A stretch of DNA of 34,607 nucleotides from Frateuria sp. (GCF_013362045.1 NZ_JABFWW010000053.1:1-34607), one strand, 5' to 3'. Positions 10,584-20,998 are shown, counted from the first letter of the stretch. Made by a program: numbers and translations. The notes: generated by a model from the letters alone, not told the origin.

Positions 10584-10747
10584 CAGGACCGCTTGCCCTT
10601 GAACAGCATGCTCACGCCGACCGCGATCACCGCCAGCGGCCACCAGGTAGCCAGCAACTGGCCCAGGTGCAGGTCGAAACCGAAATTGCGCAGCAGGAAC
10701 AGCAGGCCGATCACGATCAGGAGGACGCCGGGCACGTTCGGACGCAT
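10583..10747 (-). CDS. Small membrane protein, DUF5668/LiaI-LiaF-like TM region
   Basis: 54 aa MRPNVPGVLLIVIGLLFLLRNFGFDLHLGQLLATWWPLAVIAVGVSMLFKGKRS; stop overlaps the start codon of the downstream MFS gene. Confidence 0.65.
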   Translation of the reverse strand: MRPNVPGVLLIVIGLLFLLRNFGFDLHLGQLLATWWPLAVIAVGVSMLFKGKRS

Positions 10748-10817
10748 GGGTGGCTTCTCGCGGGACAGGAAGCGGCCACTGTGCGCAGGTGCGGGCGCAG
10801 CGTCAATGCCGGCCAGT

Positions 10818-12263
10818 TCAGGCCTCGGCAAAGGGGAACGCGAGCACGTCGGCGATGCCATCCGTGCCGGCCAGGCACATCAGCAGCCGCTCGACGCCCA
10901 GCGCGACGCCGGCGCAGGCCGGCAGGGCGTCGAGCACAGCCAGCAGCCGCTCGTCGATCGGCACCTCGCGCAGGCCGCGGGCGCGCCGCACGGCGTTGTC
11001 GCGGTCGAAGCGACCGCGCTGCTCGGCGGCGTCGTTGAGTTCGTGGTAGCCGTTGGCCAGTTCGTAGGGGCCCAGGTAGAGCTCGAAGCGTTCGGCCACC
11101 GGCGGGTCGTCCGGGCGGATGCGGGCAAGCGCGCACTGGCTGGCCGGGTAGTCGTGGATCACGGTGATGCGGTCGCGCGGGAAGGCTGGCTGCATGCGGT
11201 GGGTGATCAGCAGGTCCAGCCAGTCGTCGCGGGTCAGGCCTGCGGGGTCGACATTCGATCCGGCCAGCGCCTGCTGCAGCGATTCCAACGGCGCGGTAAA
11301 GGGATCGAGGCCCAAGCCATCGAGGAAGATGCCACGGTAGCTGGTTGCCTGCACTTCCGCCTGGCGACCGAGCAGCGCCAGCGTGGCCTGCACCAGTGCC
11401 ACCACCTCCTCCGCCAGCTGCCGGTGATCCCAGCCCAACCGGTACCACTCCAGCATGGTGAATTCGGGATTGTGCCGCCCGCCCGCTTCGCCGTTGCGGA
11501 ACACGCGACCCAGCTCGTAGCAGTCGCCCACGCCCGCGGCCAGCAGTCGCTTGAGCGGAAACTCGGGCGAGGTGCGCAGCCAGCGCTCGCGTGCACCCGC
11601 ATCGACGTGGCCGCTGAAGGCGGTAGTGAAGCTTTCGATGTTGGGGTCGGTGTTGCCGGCGGCGGAGAGGATGGGGGTTTCCACCTCCAGCACGTTGCGG
11701 TCGGCGAAGAAGGAGCGGATCAGGCGATAGACGTCGGCGCGCAGGCGCAGGGCCGAGGCAAAGGCCTCCCCCTCTCCCCACCCCTCTCCCCCCGCCGTGC
11801 GGAGGGGAAGGGGGCTGGAAGGCTGCCGCGAGTTGGAAGGCTGGAGCGAGTTTGCGGAGAACGAGTCGGAAGGCTGCGGCGGGCTTGCCTGGCTCCCTCT
11901 CCCCCGGCGACGCCGGGGGAGAGGGTTGGGGAGAGGGGAAGGCCTTTCGCCCAGGACCTGGACGATCGCTTCGAGCACATCGCCCGTGCGCAGCAGCACC
12001 TCGTCGCTCCAGAAGCGCAGGACTTTGAACCCGGCCCGCTCTAGCATTTGGGTTCGACGGGCGTCGTAAGCCTGCTGTTCGCCATGCTGGCCACCGTCGA
12101 GCTCCACGATCAGTTGGTGTTCCACGCAGCAGAAGTCCGCGTAGTACCCGGCGACCGGGTGCTGGCGGCGGAACTTGGCGCCCAGTTGTACTGCGCGCAG
12201 ATGCGACCAGAGCTTGGCCTCTGCATCGGTCTGGCTGCGGCGCAGTGGTTCGGCGCGATCCAT
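10818..12263 (-). CDS. epmA: In-frame fusion: DUF559 endonuclease-like domain (N-term) + repeat-encoded linker + EF-P--(R)-beta-lysine ligase EpmA (C-term)
   Basis: Continuous ORF from MDRAEPLRRSQTDAEAKLWSHLRAVQLGAKFRRQHPVAGYYADFCCVEHQLIVELDGGQH... (DUF559, ELDGGQH core) through ERPSPLPNPLPRRRRGRGSQ...GGEGWGEGEAF into LRLRADVYRLIRSFFADRNVLEVETPILS...HNPEFTMLEWYR...GVALGVERLLMCLAG (EpmA, class II synthetase motifs). No in-frame ATG/GTG/TTG in the linker or between it and the EpmA core. Confidence 0.85.
   Translation of the reverse strand: MDRAEPLRRSQTDAEAKLWSHLRAVQLGAKFRRQHPVAGYYADFCCVEHQLIVELDGGQHGEQQAYDARRTQMLERAGFKVLRFWSDEVLLRTGDVLEAIVQVLGERPSPLPNPLPRRRRGRGSQASPPQPSDSFSANSLQPSNSRQPSSPLPLRTAGGEGWGEGEAFASALRLRADVYRLIRSFFADRNVLEVETPILSAAGNTDPNIESFTTAFSGHVDAGARERWLRTSPEFPLKRLLAAGVGDCYELGRVFRNGEAGGRHNPEFTMLEWYRLGWDHRQLAEEVVALVQATLALLGRQAEVQATSYRGIFLDGLGLDPFTAPLESLQQALAGSNVDPAGLTRDDWLDLLITHRMQPAFPRDRITVIHDYPASQCALARIRPDDPPVAERFELYLGPYELANGYHELNDAAEQRGRFDRDNAVRRARGLREVPIDERLLAVLDALPACAGVALGVERLLMCLAGTDGIADVLAFPFAEA
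11760..11947. repeat. 188-bp MITE-like module with about 35-bp terminal inverted repeats (AAAGGCCTYCCCCTCTCCCCAMCCCTCTCCCCC...)
   Basis: Left end AAAGGCCTCCCCCTCTCCCCACCCCTCTCCCCCCG versus reverse complement of right end AAAGGCCTTCCCCTCTCCCCAACCCTCTCCCCCGGC. Confidence 0.85.
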
Positions 12264-12282
12264 CGCCTCTTCTCCTTGGTTG

Positions 12283-12395
12283 AAAGGCCTCTCCACCGGC
12301 TGCGCCGGGGGAGAGGGAGCTACGGCGCGCAAGCTCGAGACTCCCTCTCCCCCGGCCACGCCGGGCGAGACAGCCGGGGAGAGGAGGAGGCCTTT
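12283..12395. repeat. 113-bp related repeat module with AAAGGCCT / AGGCCTTT termini
   Basis: Left AAAGGCCTCTCCACCGGCTGCGCCGGGGGAGAGGGAG; right end reverse complement begins AAAGGCCTCCTCCTCTCCCCGGC and contains GCCGGGGGAGAGGGAG. Confidence 0.75.
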
Positions 12396-12400
12396 GCTTC

Positions 12401-14788
<2,388 letters not shown>

Positions 14789-14894
14789 TTAGCGACACGC
14801 CCTCCGCGCCGGCAGGCCGCGGCTAAGGGAACCGAAAGGCCGCCGCGCTAGCGTGCCGGTGGCGGGCGGCGCGGGGCCGCCCCGGAGGTGCGCC

Positions 14895-15518
14895 ATGCGC
14901 CTGTCGCGGATCTGTTCCTGCCTGCTCGCCCTGGCTGTTTCCAGCACGGCCTGCGCCGGCGGCGGCCCGTTCGGCATCGATCACCGCCTGCATTACGACA
15001 ACCGCGGCATCTGGAATCGCAATGACCAGAACGCGCTGCTGTACGGCACCATCGTCACGGTGGGCGTCGGCGCGCTGGCGTTCGGCGACCAGGACAAGCT
15101 GGGCGACACGTTCTGGCGCTCGGTCGATGCCATGGTCGTCACCAGCGTGAGCACCGAGGCGCTCAAGTACACCTTCCGGCGCGAGCGGCCTTCACAGACC
15201 GACGACCCCGACCGCTTCTTCAAAGGCCACTCGCAGAGCTTCCCCAGTGGCGAGGTCGCCGCGATCTCGGCCGCGGTGACCCCGTTCATCGCCAACTACG
15301 GCAGCGATCATCCGGCCGTCTATGCCCTGGCCCTGCTGCCGGCCTACGACGCGGTGGCGCGGATGAAGGTGCGCGGCCACTGGCAGAGCGACGTGCTGGT
15401 GGGCGCGGCGATCGGCACCGGCATCGGCATCTGGGCCTCGCGCCGCGACTCGCCGCTGATCGTCGGCTGGCTGCCGGGCGGCTTCAGCGTGGGCTTCGTG
15501 CACCATTTCAAGCCGTGA
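14895..15518 (+). CDS. Phosphatase PAP2 family protein (signal peptide)
   Basis: KYTFRRERP, FPSGEVAAISA, KVRGHWQSDVLVGAAIG resemble PAP2 motifs (KxxxxxxRP, PSG, SxxxxxxxD), with N-terminal secretion signal. Confidence 0.85.
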   Translation: MRLSRICSCLLALAVSSTACAGGGPFGIDHRLHYDNRGIWNRNDQNALLYGTIVTVGVGALAFGDQDKLGDTFWRSVDAMVVTSVSTEALKYTFRRERPSQTDDPDRFFKGHSQSFPSGEVAAISAAVTPFIANYGSDHPAVYALALLPAYDAVARMKVRGHWQSDVLVGAAIGTGIGIWASRRDSPLIVGWLPGGFSVGFVHHFKP

Positions 15519-15525
15519 GGATTCC

Positions 15526-15933
15526 TCAGCGATGCAGGTCGCCCGCGGCCTCGGGCTGGTAGGCGATCTCCAGCACGCGCAGCCGGCGCGACTGGCTGCC
15601 GGGCATCGGCCAGTCGATCTCCTGGCCACAGGCGAGCCCGAGCAGCGCGCTACCCACGGGAGCCAGGATCGACACCGTGCCCGGCTTGCCGGCCGCGCCC
15701 GGATACACCAGGGTCACGGTGAGCCGCTCGCCGGTGTCCTCTTCGCCGAAGGTGACGGTGGAATTCATGGTGACCACGTCCGGCGGCATCGCGTTGGGCT
15801 CGCTCAGTTCGGCCCGATCCAGCTCGGCCCGCAACGCCGCGTGCTGCTGTGCCTGCTCCGGCGGCAGCCGGTCGAGCAGGCTCTCGATGCGCTCCACATC
15901 CAGGCGGGACAGCGTGATGGCGGGCCGAGGCAT
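15526..15933 (-). CDS. rnk: Nucleoside diphosphate kinase regulator (Rnk, GreA/B C-terminal-like)
   Basis: MPRPAITLSRLDVERIESLLDR...VTMNSTVTFGEEDTGERLTVTLVYP...VGSALLGLACGQEIDWPMP. Confidence 0.92.
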   Translation of the reverse strand: MPRPAITLSRLDVERIESLLDRLPPEQAQQHAALRAELDRAELSEPNAMPPDVVTMNSTVTFGEEDTGERLTVTLVYPGAAGKPGTVSILAPVGSALLGLACGQEIDWPMPGSQSRRLRVLEIAYQPEAAGDLHR

Positions 15934-16082
15934 GGCAAGGATCTCCTGGGGACGAAAAGCACACGCGCCAGAGCGCGCACGCTCCAGCGCGTGTGATGGG
16001 CTCGTGACGTGCGTTTCGGAATGAAACGCCCTCTGACTTTGGTGTCGCCCGAGGGGAAAAGCAACCCACCCCAACGGGTAAC

Positions 16083-17543
16083 ATGGACGGCATGCCCGAT
16101 GCCGTATCTCCCGTCCTCCTCCCTCCAGCGACTGAAGAGATACCGGACATCCCCACGCGGGAGCGCTACCGCGGCCTGATCTGGCTGGTTTCGGCCGCGT
16201 TCTTCATGCAGGCGCTCGATTCGACCATCGTCAACACGGCCGTGCCCGCGATGGCCGACGCGCTGGACGTCACCCCGCTGGGCATGCGCAGCGCGCTGAC
16301 CAGCTACGTGCTGACCCTAGCCATCCTGATTCCGGCCAGCCCGTGGCTGTGCGACCGCTTCGGCACGCGCCGCGTGTTCGGCGCCGCCATCGCGGTGTTC
16401 GGCCTGGGCTCGCTGTTCTGCGGCATTGCGCAGACGCTGCCCGAACTGGTGGCCGCGCGCGTGATGCAGGGCGTGGGCGGCGCGGCGTTGATGCCGGTGG
16501 GCCGCTACGTGCTGGTGCGCAGCATCGCCAAGCACGAGTTCGTCCGGGTGATGAGCACGGTGGCCACCTTCGGCCTGCTCGGCTCGGTGCTCGGGCCACT
16601 GCTGGGCGGTGCGCTGGTGGAGTTCACCAGCTGGCGGCTGATCTTCCTGATCAACGTGCCGGTGGGCATCGCCGGTTTGTGGATGAACAAGCAGGACATG
16701 CCCGAGTACCGGCTGCGGCACGCCAACCGCTTCGACCTGCTCGGCTTCCTGCTGTTCGGCGCGGCTTCGGCGCTGCTGCTGGCCGCTTCGGAACTGCTCG
16801 GTGCCGAGCACGTGCGCTGGGGGCCGATCGGCGAATACACCGCGCTGGCCCTGCTTATCGGCGTGATCTACGTCTGGCACAGCCAGCGTACGGCGTTTCC
16901 GGTGGCCGACCTGTCGCTGTTGAAGGTGCGCAGCGTGTGGGTGGCGCTGGCCGGCAACCTGTTCACGCGGCTGGGCATCTCCGGCATGTTCCTGCTGCTG
17001 GTGCTGTTCCTGCAGGTCGGCTGCGGCTGGTCGCCGCTGCTGGCCGGCCTGATGATGGTGCCGCAGGCGCTGGGTTCGATCAGCGCCAAATGGCTGGTCA
17101 ACCGCGCGCTGGCGCGACTGGGCTATCGCCGCCTGCTGCTGGGCAATACCTTGCTGGTCGCGTTGCTGCTTGCCTCCTTCGCGCTGTTCGGACGCACCAC
17201 GCCGATGTGGCTGATCGCGGCGATGGTGTTCCTCTACGGCAGCTTCGCCGGCATGCAGAACACGGCGATGAACACGCTGATCTACCACGACCTGGACATC
17301 AGGCACGCCTCGATGGCCTCGTCGATGGCATCGACCGCGCAGTACCTGTCGATGAGCTTCGGCATCGCGCTGGCCACGCTGCTGATGGAGTCGCTGCTGC
17401 AGGGCCACGCGCATAGCGACTACGTGGCGGCGTTCCGCTGGACGGTGCTGATCCTGGCCGCGGTCACCGCCTCGGCCAGCCGCGTGTTCGCCCGCCTGGG
17501 CGCCGACCGCCCTGCCCGCCAGCCAGCCGCGGCCGAGGCTTGA
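16083..17543 (+). CDS. MFS transporter, DHA2 (EmrB/QacA-like) family
   Basis: ALDSTIVNTAVPAMADALDV, GTRRVFGAAIAVFGLGSLFCG, ARVMQGVGGAALMPVGRYVL, GPLLGGALVEFTSWRLIFLINVPVG. Confidence 0.93.
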   Translation: MDGMPDAVSPVLLPPATEEIPDIPTRERYRGLIWLVSAAFFMQALDSTIVNTAVPAMADALDVTPLGMRSALTSYVLTLAILIPASPWLCDRFGTRRVFGAAIAVFGLGSLFCGIAQTLPELVAARVMQGVGGAALMPVGRYVLVRSIAKHEFVRVMSTVATFGLLGSVLGPLLGGALVEFTSWRLIFLINVPVGIAGLWMNKQDMPEYRLRHANRFDLLGFLLFGAASALLLAASELLGAEHVRWGPIGEYTALALLIGVIYVWHSQRTAFPVADLSLLKVRSVWVALAGNLFTRLGISGMFLLLVLFLQVGCGWSPLLAGLMMVPQALGSISAKWLVNRALARLGYRRLLLGNTLLVALLLASFALFGRTTPMWLIAAMVFLYGSFAGMQNTAMNTLIYHDLDIRHASMASSMASTAQYLSMSFGIALATLLMESLLQGHAHSDYVAAFRWTVLILAAVTASASRVFARLGADRPARQPAAAEA

Positions 17544-17599
17544 GCCGGGAGGCAGCGCTCACGCCTGCTAACCTTGGGGCGTTTCCCGGGAAGCCATCC

Positions 17600-18976
17600 A
17601 TGCGTTCGTTCTTCCTCCTGGCCGCACTGGCTGGCCTCTTTCCGGTGTCGGCTTCCGCCGCGGACGCCGGCGCCAACTTCCACCTGACCGGCCATCCGGT
17701 CGGCTGGTTCGCACTGGCGTTGTTCGTGCTCGCCTACCTGGCGGTGGTGCTGGAGGAGCGCATCTGCATCGCCAAGTCCAAGCCGGTGATGCTCGCCGCG
17801 GCGCTGATCTGGGGCCTGATCGCCTGGCAGGCGCGTGGCGAGGGCACGGCGGCCGCGCGCGGCGCGTTCGAGGCGATGTTCCTCGAGTACGCCGAGATCT
17901 TCTTCTTCCTGGTGGTGGCGATGACCTACGTCACCGCGATGGGCGAGCGCAACGTGTTCGAGGCCTTGCGTGCGCAACTGACGCGCCGGCGCCTGGGCTA
18001 CCGCGCGCTGTTCTGGATCACCGGGACCATCGCCTTCTTCCTCTCGCCGGTGCTGGACAACCTCACCACCGCACTGGTGATGTCGGCGGTGGTGCTGGCG
18101 GTGGGCGGCGGCCAGCGGCGCTTCGCCACGCTGGCGCTGATCAACCTGGTGGTCGCGGCCAACGCCGGCGGCGCATGGAGCGCGTTCGGCGACATCACCA
18201 CGCTGATGGTGTGGCAGGCGCACAAGGCCGAGTTCTTCGATTTCTTCCGGCTGTTCCCTCCTGCGTTGGCCAACTGGCTGGTGCCGGCCTTCGCCATGCA
18301 TTTCGCGCTCCCCGAGGGTTCGCCCGAACCGGCGCCTGGCCACGCCGGCGTCAAGCCCGGCGGCATCGGCATCTGCCTCACCTTCGCGCTGACCATCGCG
18401 ATCACCGTGGTCGGCAAGCAGTGGCTGGGCATGCCGGCCGCCTACGGCATGCTCGCCGGCCTGGCGCTGCTCAACCTGCTGGCCTCGCGCATCGACCTGC
18501 GCCAGCGCCGCTACGCTCTGGCGCAGGGCATCGAAGAGGAGCCCTATTCGATCTTCCGCATCATCGCCAACGCCGAGTGGGACACGCTCTTGTTCTTCTA
18601 CGGCGTGTTCGGCTGCGTCGGCGGGCTGGCGGCGCTGGGCTACCTCGAGCTGGCTTCGCACGCGCTCTACGGCACGCTGGGCCCCACCTATGCCAACACC
18701 GCCATGGGCGTGCTTTCGGCGGTGATCGACAACATCCCGATCATGTACGCGGTGCTGCAGATGAACCCGCCGATGGACGCGGCGCAATGGCTGCTGATCA
18801 CGCTCACCGCCGGCGTCGGCGGCAGCCTGCTTTCGGTCGGATCGGCTGCCGGCGTGGCGCTGATGGGCGCCTCCGACGGACGCTATACCTTCATGAGCCA
18901 CCTGCGCTGGAGCTGGGCGATCGCGCTGGGCTACGTGGCCAGCATCGCCCTGCACCTGGCCCTCAACGGCGCCTGA
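17600..18976 (+). CDS. nhaD: Sodium:proton antiporter, NhaD family
   Basis: ITGTIAFFLSPVLDNLTTALVMSAV, GGAWSAFGDITTLMVW, ALSAVIDNIPIMYAVLQM-type motifs of the NhaD/ArsB superfamily. Confidence 0.88.
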   Translation: MRSFFLLAALAGLFPVSASAADAGANFHLTGHPVGWFALALFVLAYLAVVLEERICIAKSKPVMLAAALIWGLIAWQARGEGTAAARGAFEAMFLEYAEIFFFLVVAMTYVTAMGERNVFEALRAQLTRRRLGYRALFWITGTIAFFLSPVLDNLTTALVMSAVVLAVGGGQRRFATLALINLVVAANAGGAWSAFGDITTLMVWQAHKAEFFDFFRLFPPALANWLVPAFAMHFALPEGSPEPAPGHAGVKPGGIGICLTFALTIAITVVGKQWLGMPAAYGMLAGLALLNLLASRIDLRQRRYALAQGIEEEPYSIFRIIANAEWDTLLFFYGVFGCVGGLAALGYLELASHALYGTLGPTYANTAMGVLSAVIDNIPIMYAVLQMNPPMDAAQWLLITLTAGVGGSLLSVGSAAGVALMGASDGRYTFMSHLRWSWAIALGYVASIALHLALNGA

Positions 18977-19004
18977 TCCGCCATACGGAAGCAGCGAGGA
19001 AACC

Positions 19005-20183
19005 ATGCACCACGCCAGCGAGATCCTGCTCACCCTGTTCCTGGTGTTCGTCGCCGCGCAGGTTGGCGCAGAAATCGCCCAGCGCCTGAAGCTGCCCGGC
19101 GTGGTCGGCGAGATCACCGCCGGCGCCGCGCTCGGCCCCTCGCTGCTGGGCTGGATCACGCCGGAGCAGATTCTGCCCGGTACCCCGTTGGACGTACTGG
19201 CCGAGATCGGCGTGGTGCTGCTGCTGTTTTCGGTGGGACTGGAGACACGGCTGGATGACCTGAAGAAGGTCGGCAAGATCGCCTTCCTGGTCGGTGTGCT
19301 GGGGGTGATGCTGCCCTTCGGCATGGGCAGCGCATGGGCGCACGGCAGCGGCTTCGCATGGGGCAAGTCGCTGTTCGTCGCCGCGGCGTTCGTGGCCACC
19401 TCGGCGGGGATCACCGCGCGCGTGCTGCAGGAGCTGGGCGCGCTGCAACGGGTGGAGAGCAAGGTGATCCTGGGCGCCGCGGTGATCGACGACATCCTCG
19501 CCATGCTGCTGCTCGGCGTGGTGGTCTCGCTGCAGGGCGGCGAAGGCTTCGATCCATGGAAGCTGCTGGTGGTGCTCGGCAGCGCGATCGGCTTCATCGT
19601 GCTGGTCGGCCTGGGCGGCGCGCGGGTGATGCGCTGGAATTCCGCCTGGCTGGACAAGCCGCACAGCCCGCATTCGCCGCTGGCGATCGTGCTGGCGCTG
19701 TGCCTGGGCCTGGCCTGGCTTTCCACCCTGCTTGGCCTGGCCGCGATCATCGGCGCCTTCCTGGCCGGCATGATTGCCTCGGAGACGCGCCAGCAGCATG
19801 TCCTGGAGCAACAGACCCAGCCGCTGCTGGCGTTGCTCACGCCGTTCTTCTTCGTGATCACCGGCAGCAAGATCGACCTGCGGCAACTGGCCAGCGGCGA
19901 GGCGCTGGCGATGCTGGCGGTCGTCACCGTGATCGCCATCGTCTCCAAACTCGCGGGCGGCTGGCTGGGCGCGCTGGCGCTGGGCCGGCGCAGCGCGGCC
20001 ATCGTCGGGCTGGGCATGGTGCCGCGCGGCGAGGTCGGCGTGGTCGTAGCGAGCCTGGGCCTCACGGCCGGCGTGTTCAGCGACCGCATCTACGCCGTCA
20101 TCGTTGCGATGTCGCTGCTCACCGCCATGGTCACGCCGCCCGTGCTGGCCTGGCTGCTCAGGCGCCATCCGTCGACGCCGTAG
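19005..20183 (+). CDS. Cation:proton antiporter, CPA2 (KefB/NapA-like) family
   Basis: LKLPGVVGEITAGAALGPSLLGW, VGLETRLDDLKKVG, GAAVIDDILAMLLLGVV, GLGMVPRGEVGVVVASLGL. Confidence 0.9.
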   Translation: MHHASEILLTLFLVFVAAQVGAEIAQRLKLPGVVGEITAGAALGPSLLGWITPEQILPGTPLDVLAEIGVVLLLFSVGLETRLDDLKKVGKIAFLVGVLGVMLPFGMGSAWAHGSGFAWGKSLFVAAAFVATSAGITARVLQELGALQRVESKVILGAAVIDDILAMLLLGVVVSLQGGEGFDPWKLLVVLGSAIGFIVLVGLGGARVMRWNSAWLDKPHSPHSPLAIVLALCLGLAWLSTLLGLAAIIGAFLAGMIASETRQQHVLEQQTQPLLALLTPFFFVITGSKIDLRQLASGEALAMLAVVTVIAIVSKLAGGWLGALALGRRSAAIVGLGMVPRGEVGVVVASLGLTAGVFSDRIYAVIVAMSLLTAMVTPPVLAWLLRRHPSTP

Positions 20184-20283
20184 GCAGGGACGAGCGCCGG
20201 CGCCCCTGCGCCCGCCCTATCTTGACGCCCGTTTCAAGCACGATCGGCCAAGGTTCCGTCCCCACCCGGCAGGAGCACTGGCC

Positions 20284-20769
20284 ATGAAAGCGACCCTCGT
20301 CCCCCTGGCAGCCGCCCTCGCACTCGCCATCGCGCCGATGGCGCAGGCGCAATCGTCCTATGCCTCAAAAGCGACCCGTGCCCCGAGCGGCGTGCTGGTC
20401 CGTTCCGACGGCATCTACCTGCGCTGCGACCAGTGCGGCACCGTCGAAAGCATCGAGCACACCGTCGCGCAGGGCGGCGGCCATGGCACCGCCGGCGCCG
20501 TCATCGGCGCGATCGCCGGGGGCGTGCTGGGCAACCAGGTCGGCAAGGGCAAGGGCCGCAAGCTCGCTACCGTCGGCGGCGCGGTGGGCGGCGGCTTCGC
20601 GGGCCATGCCATCGGCAACCGCACGGGCAACGGCAACGAAGCCTGGACCGTCCGCCTGAAGATGGCCAACGGCACCAACACCTCCGTGCAGGTCGCCGAC
20701 GCCTCCGGCATCCGCGAGGGCGACATCGTGCAGGTGGATGCGGACGGAAACATCACCAGGGTGAAGTAA
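20284..20769 (+). CDS. Glycine-zipper 2TM domain secreted/outer-membrane-type protein
   Basis: Signal peptide MKATLVPLAAALALAIAPMAQA; AGAVIGAIAGGVLGNQVGKGKGRKLATVGGAVGGGFAGHAIGN. Confidence 0.85.
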   Translation: MKATLVPLAAALALAIAPMAQAQSSYASKATRAPSGVLVRSDGIYLRCDQCGTVESIEHTVAQGGGHGTAGAVIGAIAGGVLGNQVGKGKGRKLATVGGAVGGGFAGHAIGNRTGNGNEAWTVRLKMANGTNTSVQVADASGIREGDIVQVDADGNITRVK

Positions 20770-20791
20770 TCACACCGGCGCCCTCGATCGA

Positions 20792-20998
20792 TCAACCTGC
20801 CCGCAGTTCCGCGGCTGGACGGCGCCGCGCCAGCACCTGGAGCACGCGCTCGATGTGCGCCTGTCGCAACCGCACCGCCTTCTCGGCATCCGAGTCGTCC
20901 AGTTGCTCGGATCGCACGCGCTCGCGGTGCTCGATCTCCAACGCCAGCAAGCGATAGGCAAGCGCCAATCTCTTCTGGATCTGCTCGTCAGTGGCCAT
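20792..20998 (-). CDS. Small helical protein of unknown function (68 aa)
   Basis: MATDEQIQKRLALAYRLLALEIEHRERVRSEQLDDSDAEKAVRLRQAHIERVLQVLARRRPAAELRAG; fills the gap before tRNA-Ser. Confidence 0.5.
   Translation of the reverse strand: MATDEQIQKRLALAYRLLALEIEHRERVRSEQLDDSDAEKAVRLRQAHIERVLQVLARRRPAAELRAG

Larger units (their letters stand above)
11760..12395. mobile_element. Putative repeat-flanked DUF559 cassette between ligA and epmA
   Basis: The DUF559 coding region is flanked by the two modules. Outer boundary 12395 lies 5 bp past the ligA stop codon (12401-12403); outer boundary 11760 lies where EpmA homology begins. Confidence 0.55.

Noticed and set aside
8583-12044. 1153-aa plus-strand ORF across DUF2461, MFS and epmA
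   Set aside because: Arg/Gln/His-rich low-complexity translation, antisense or out of frame to well-supported genes.
11760-12400. CRISPR-like array in the repeated GC-rich region
   Set aside because: Repeats are inverted and palindromic without regular unique spacers; no cas genes nearby.
17420-20089. 889-aa minus-strand ORF opposite the nhaD and CPA2 genes
   Set aside because: Shadow ORF of high-GC coding sequence: low-complexity composition, while the opposite strand encodes recognisable antiporters.
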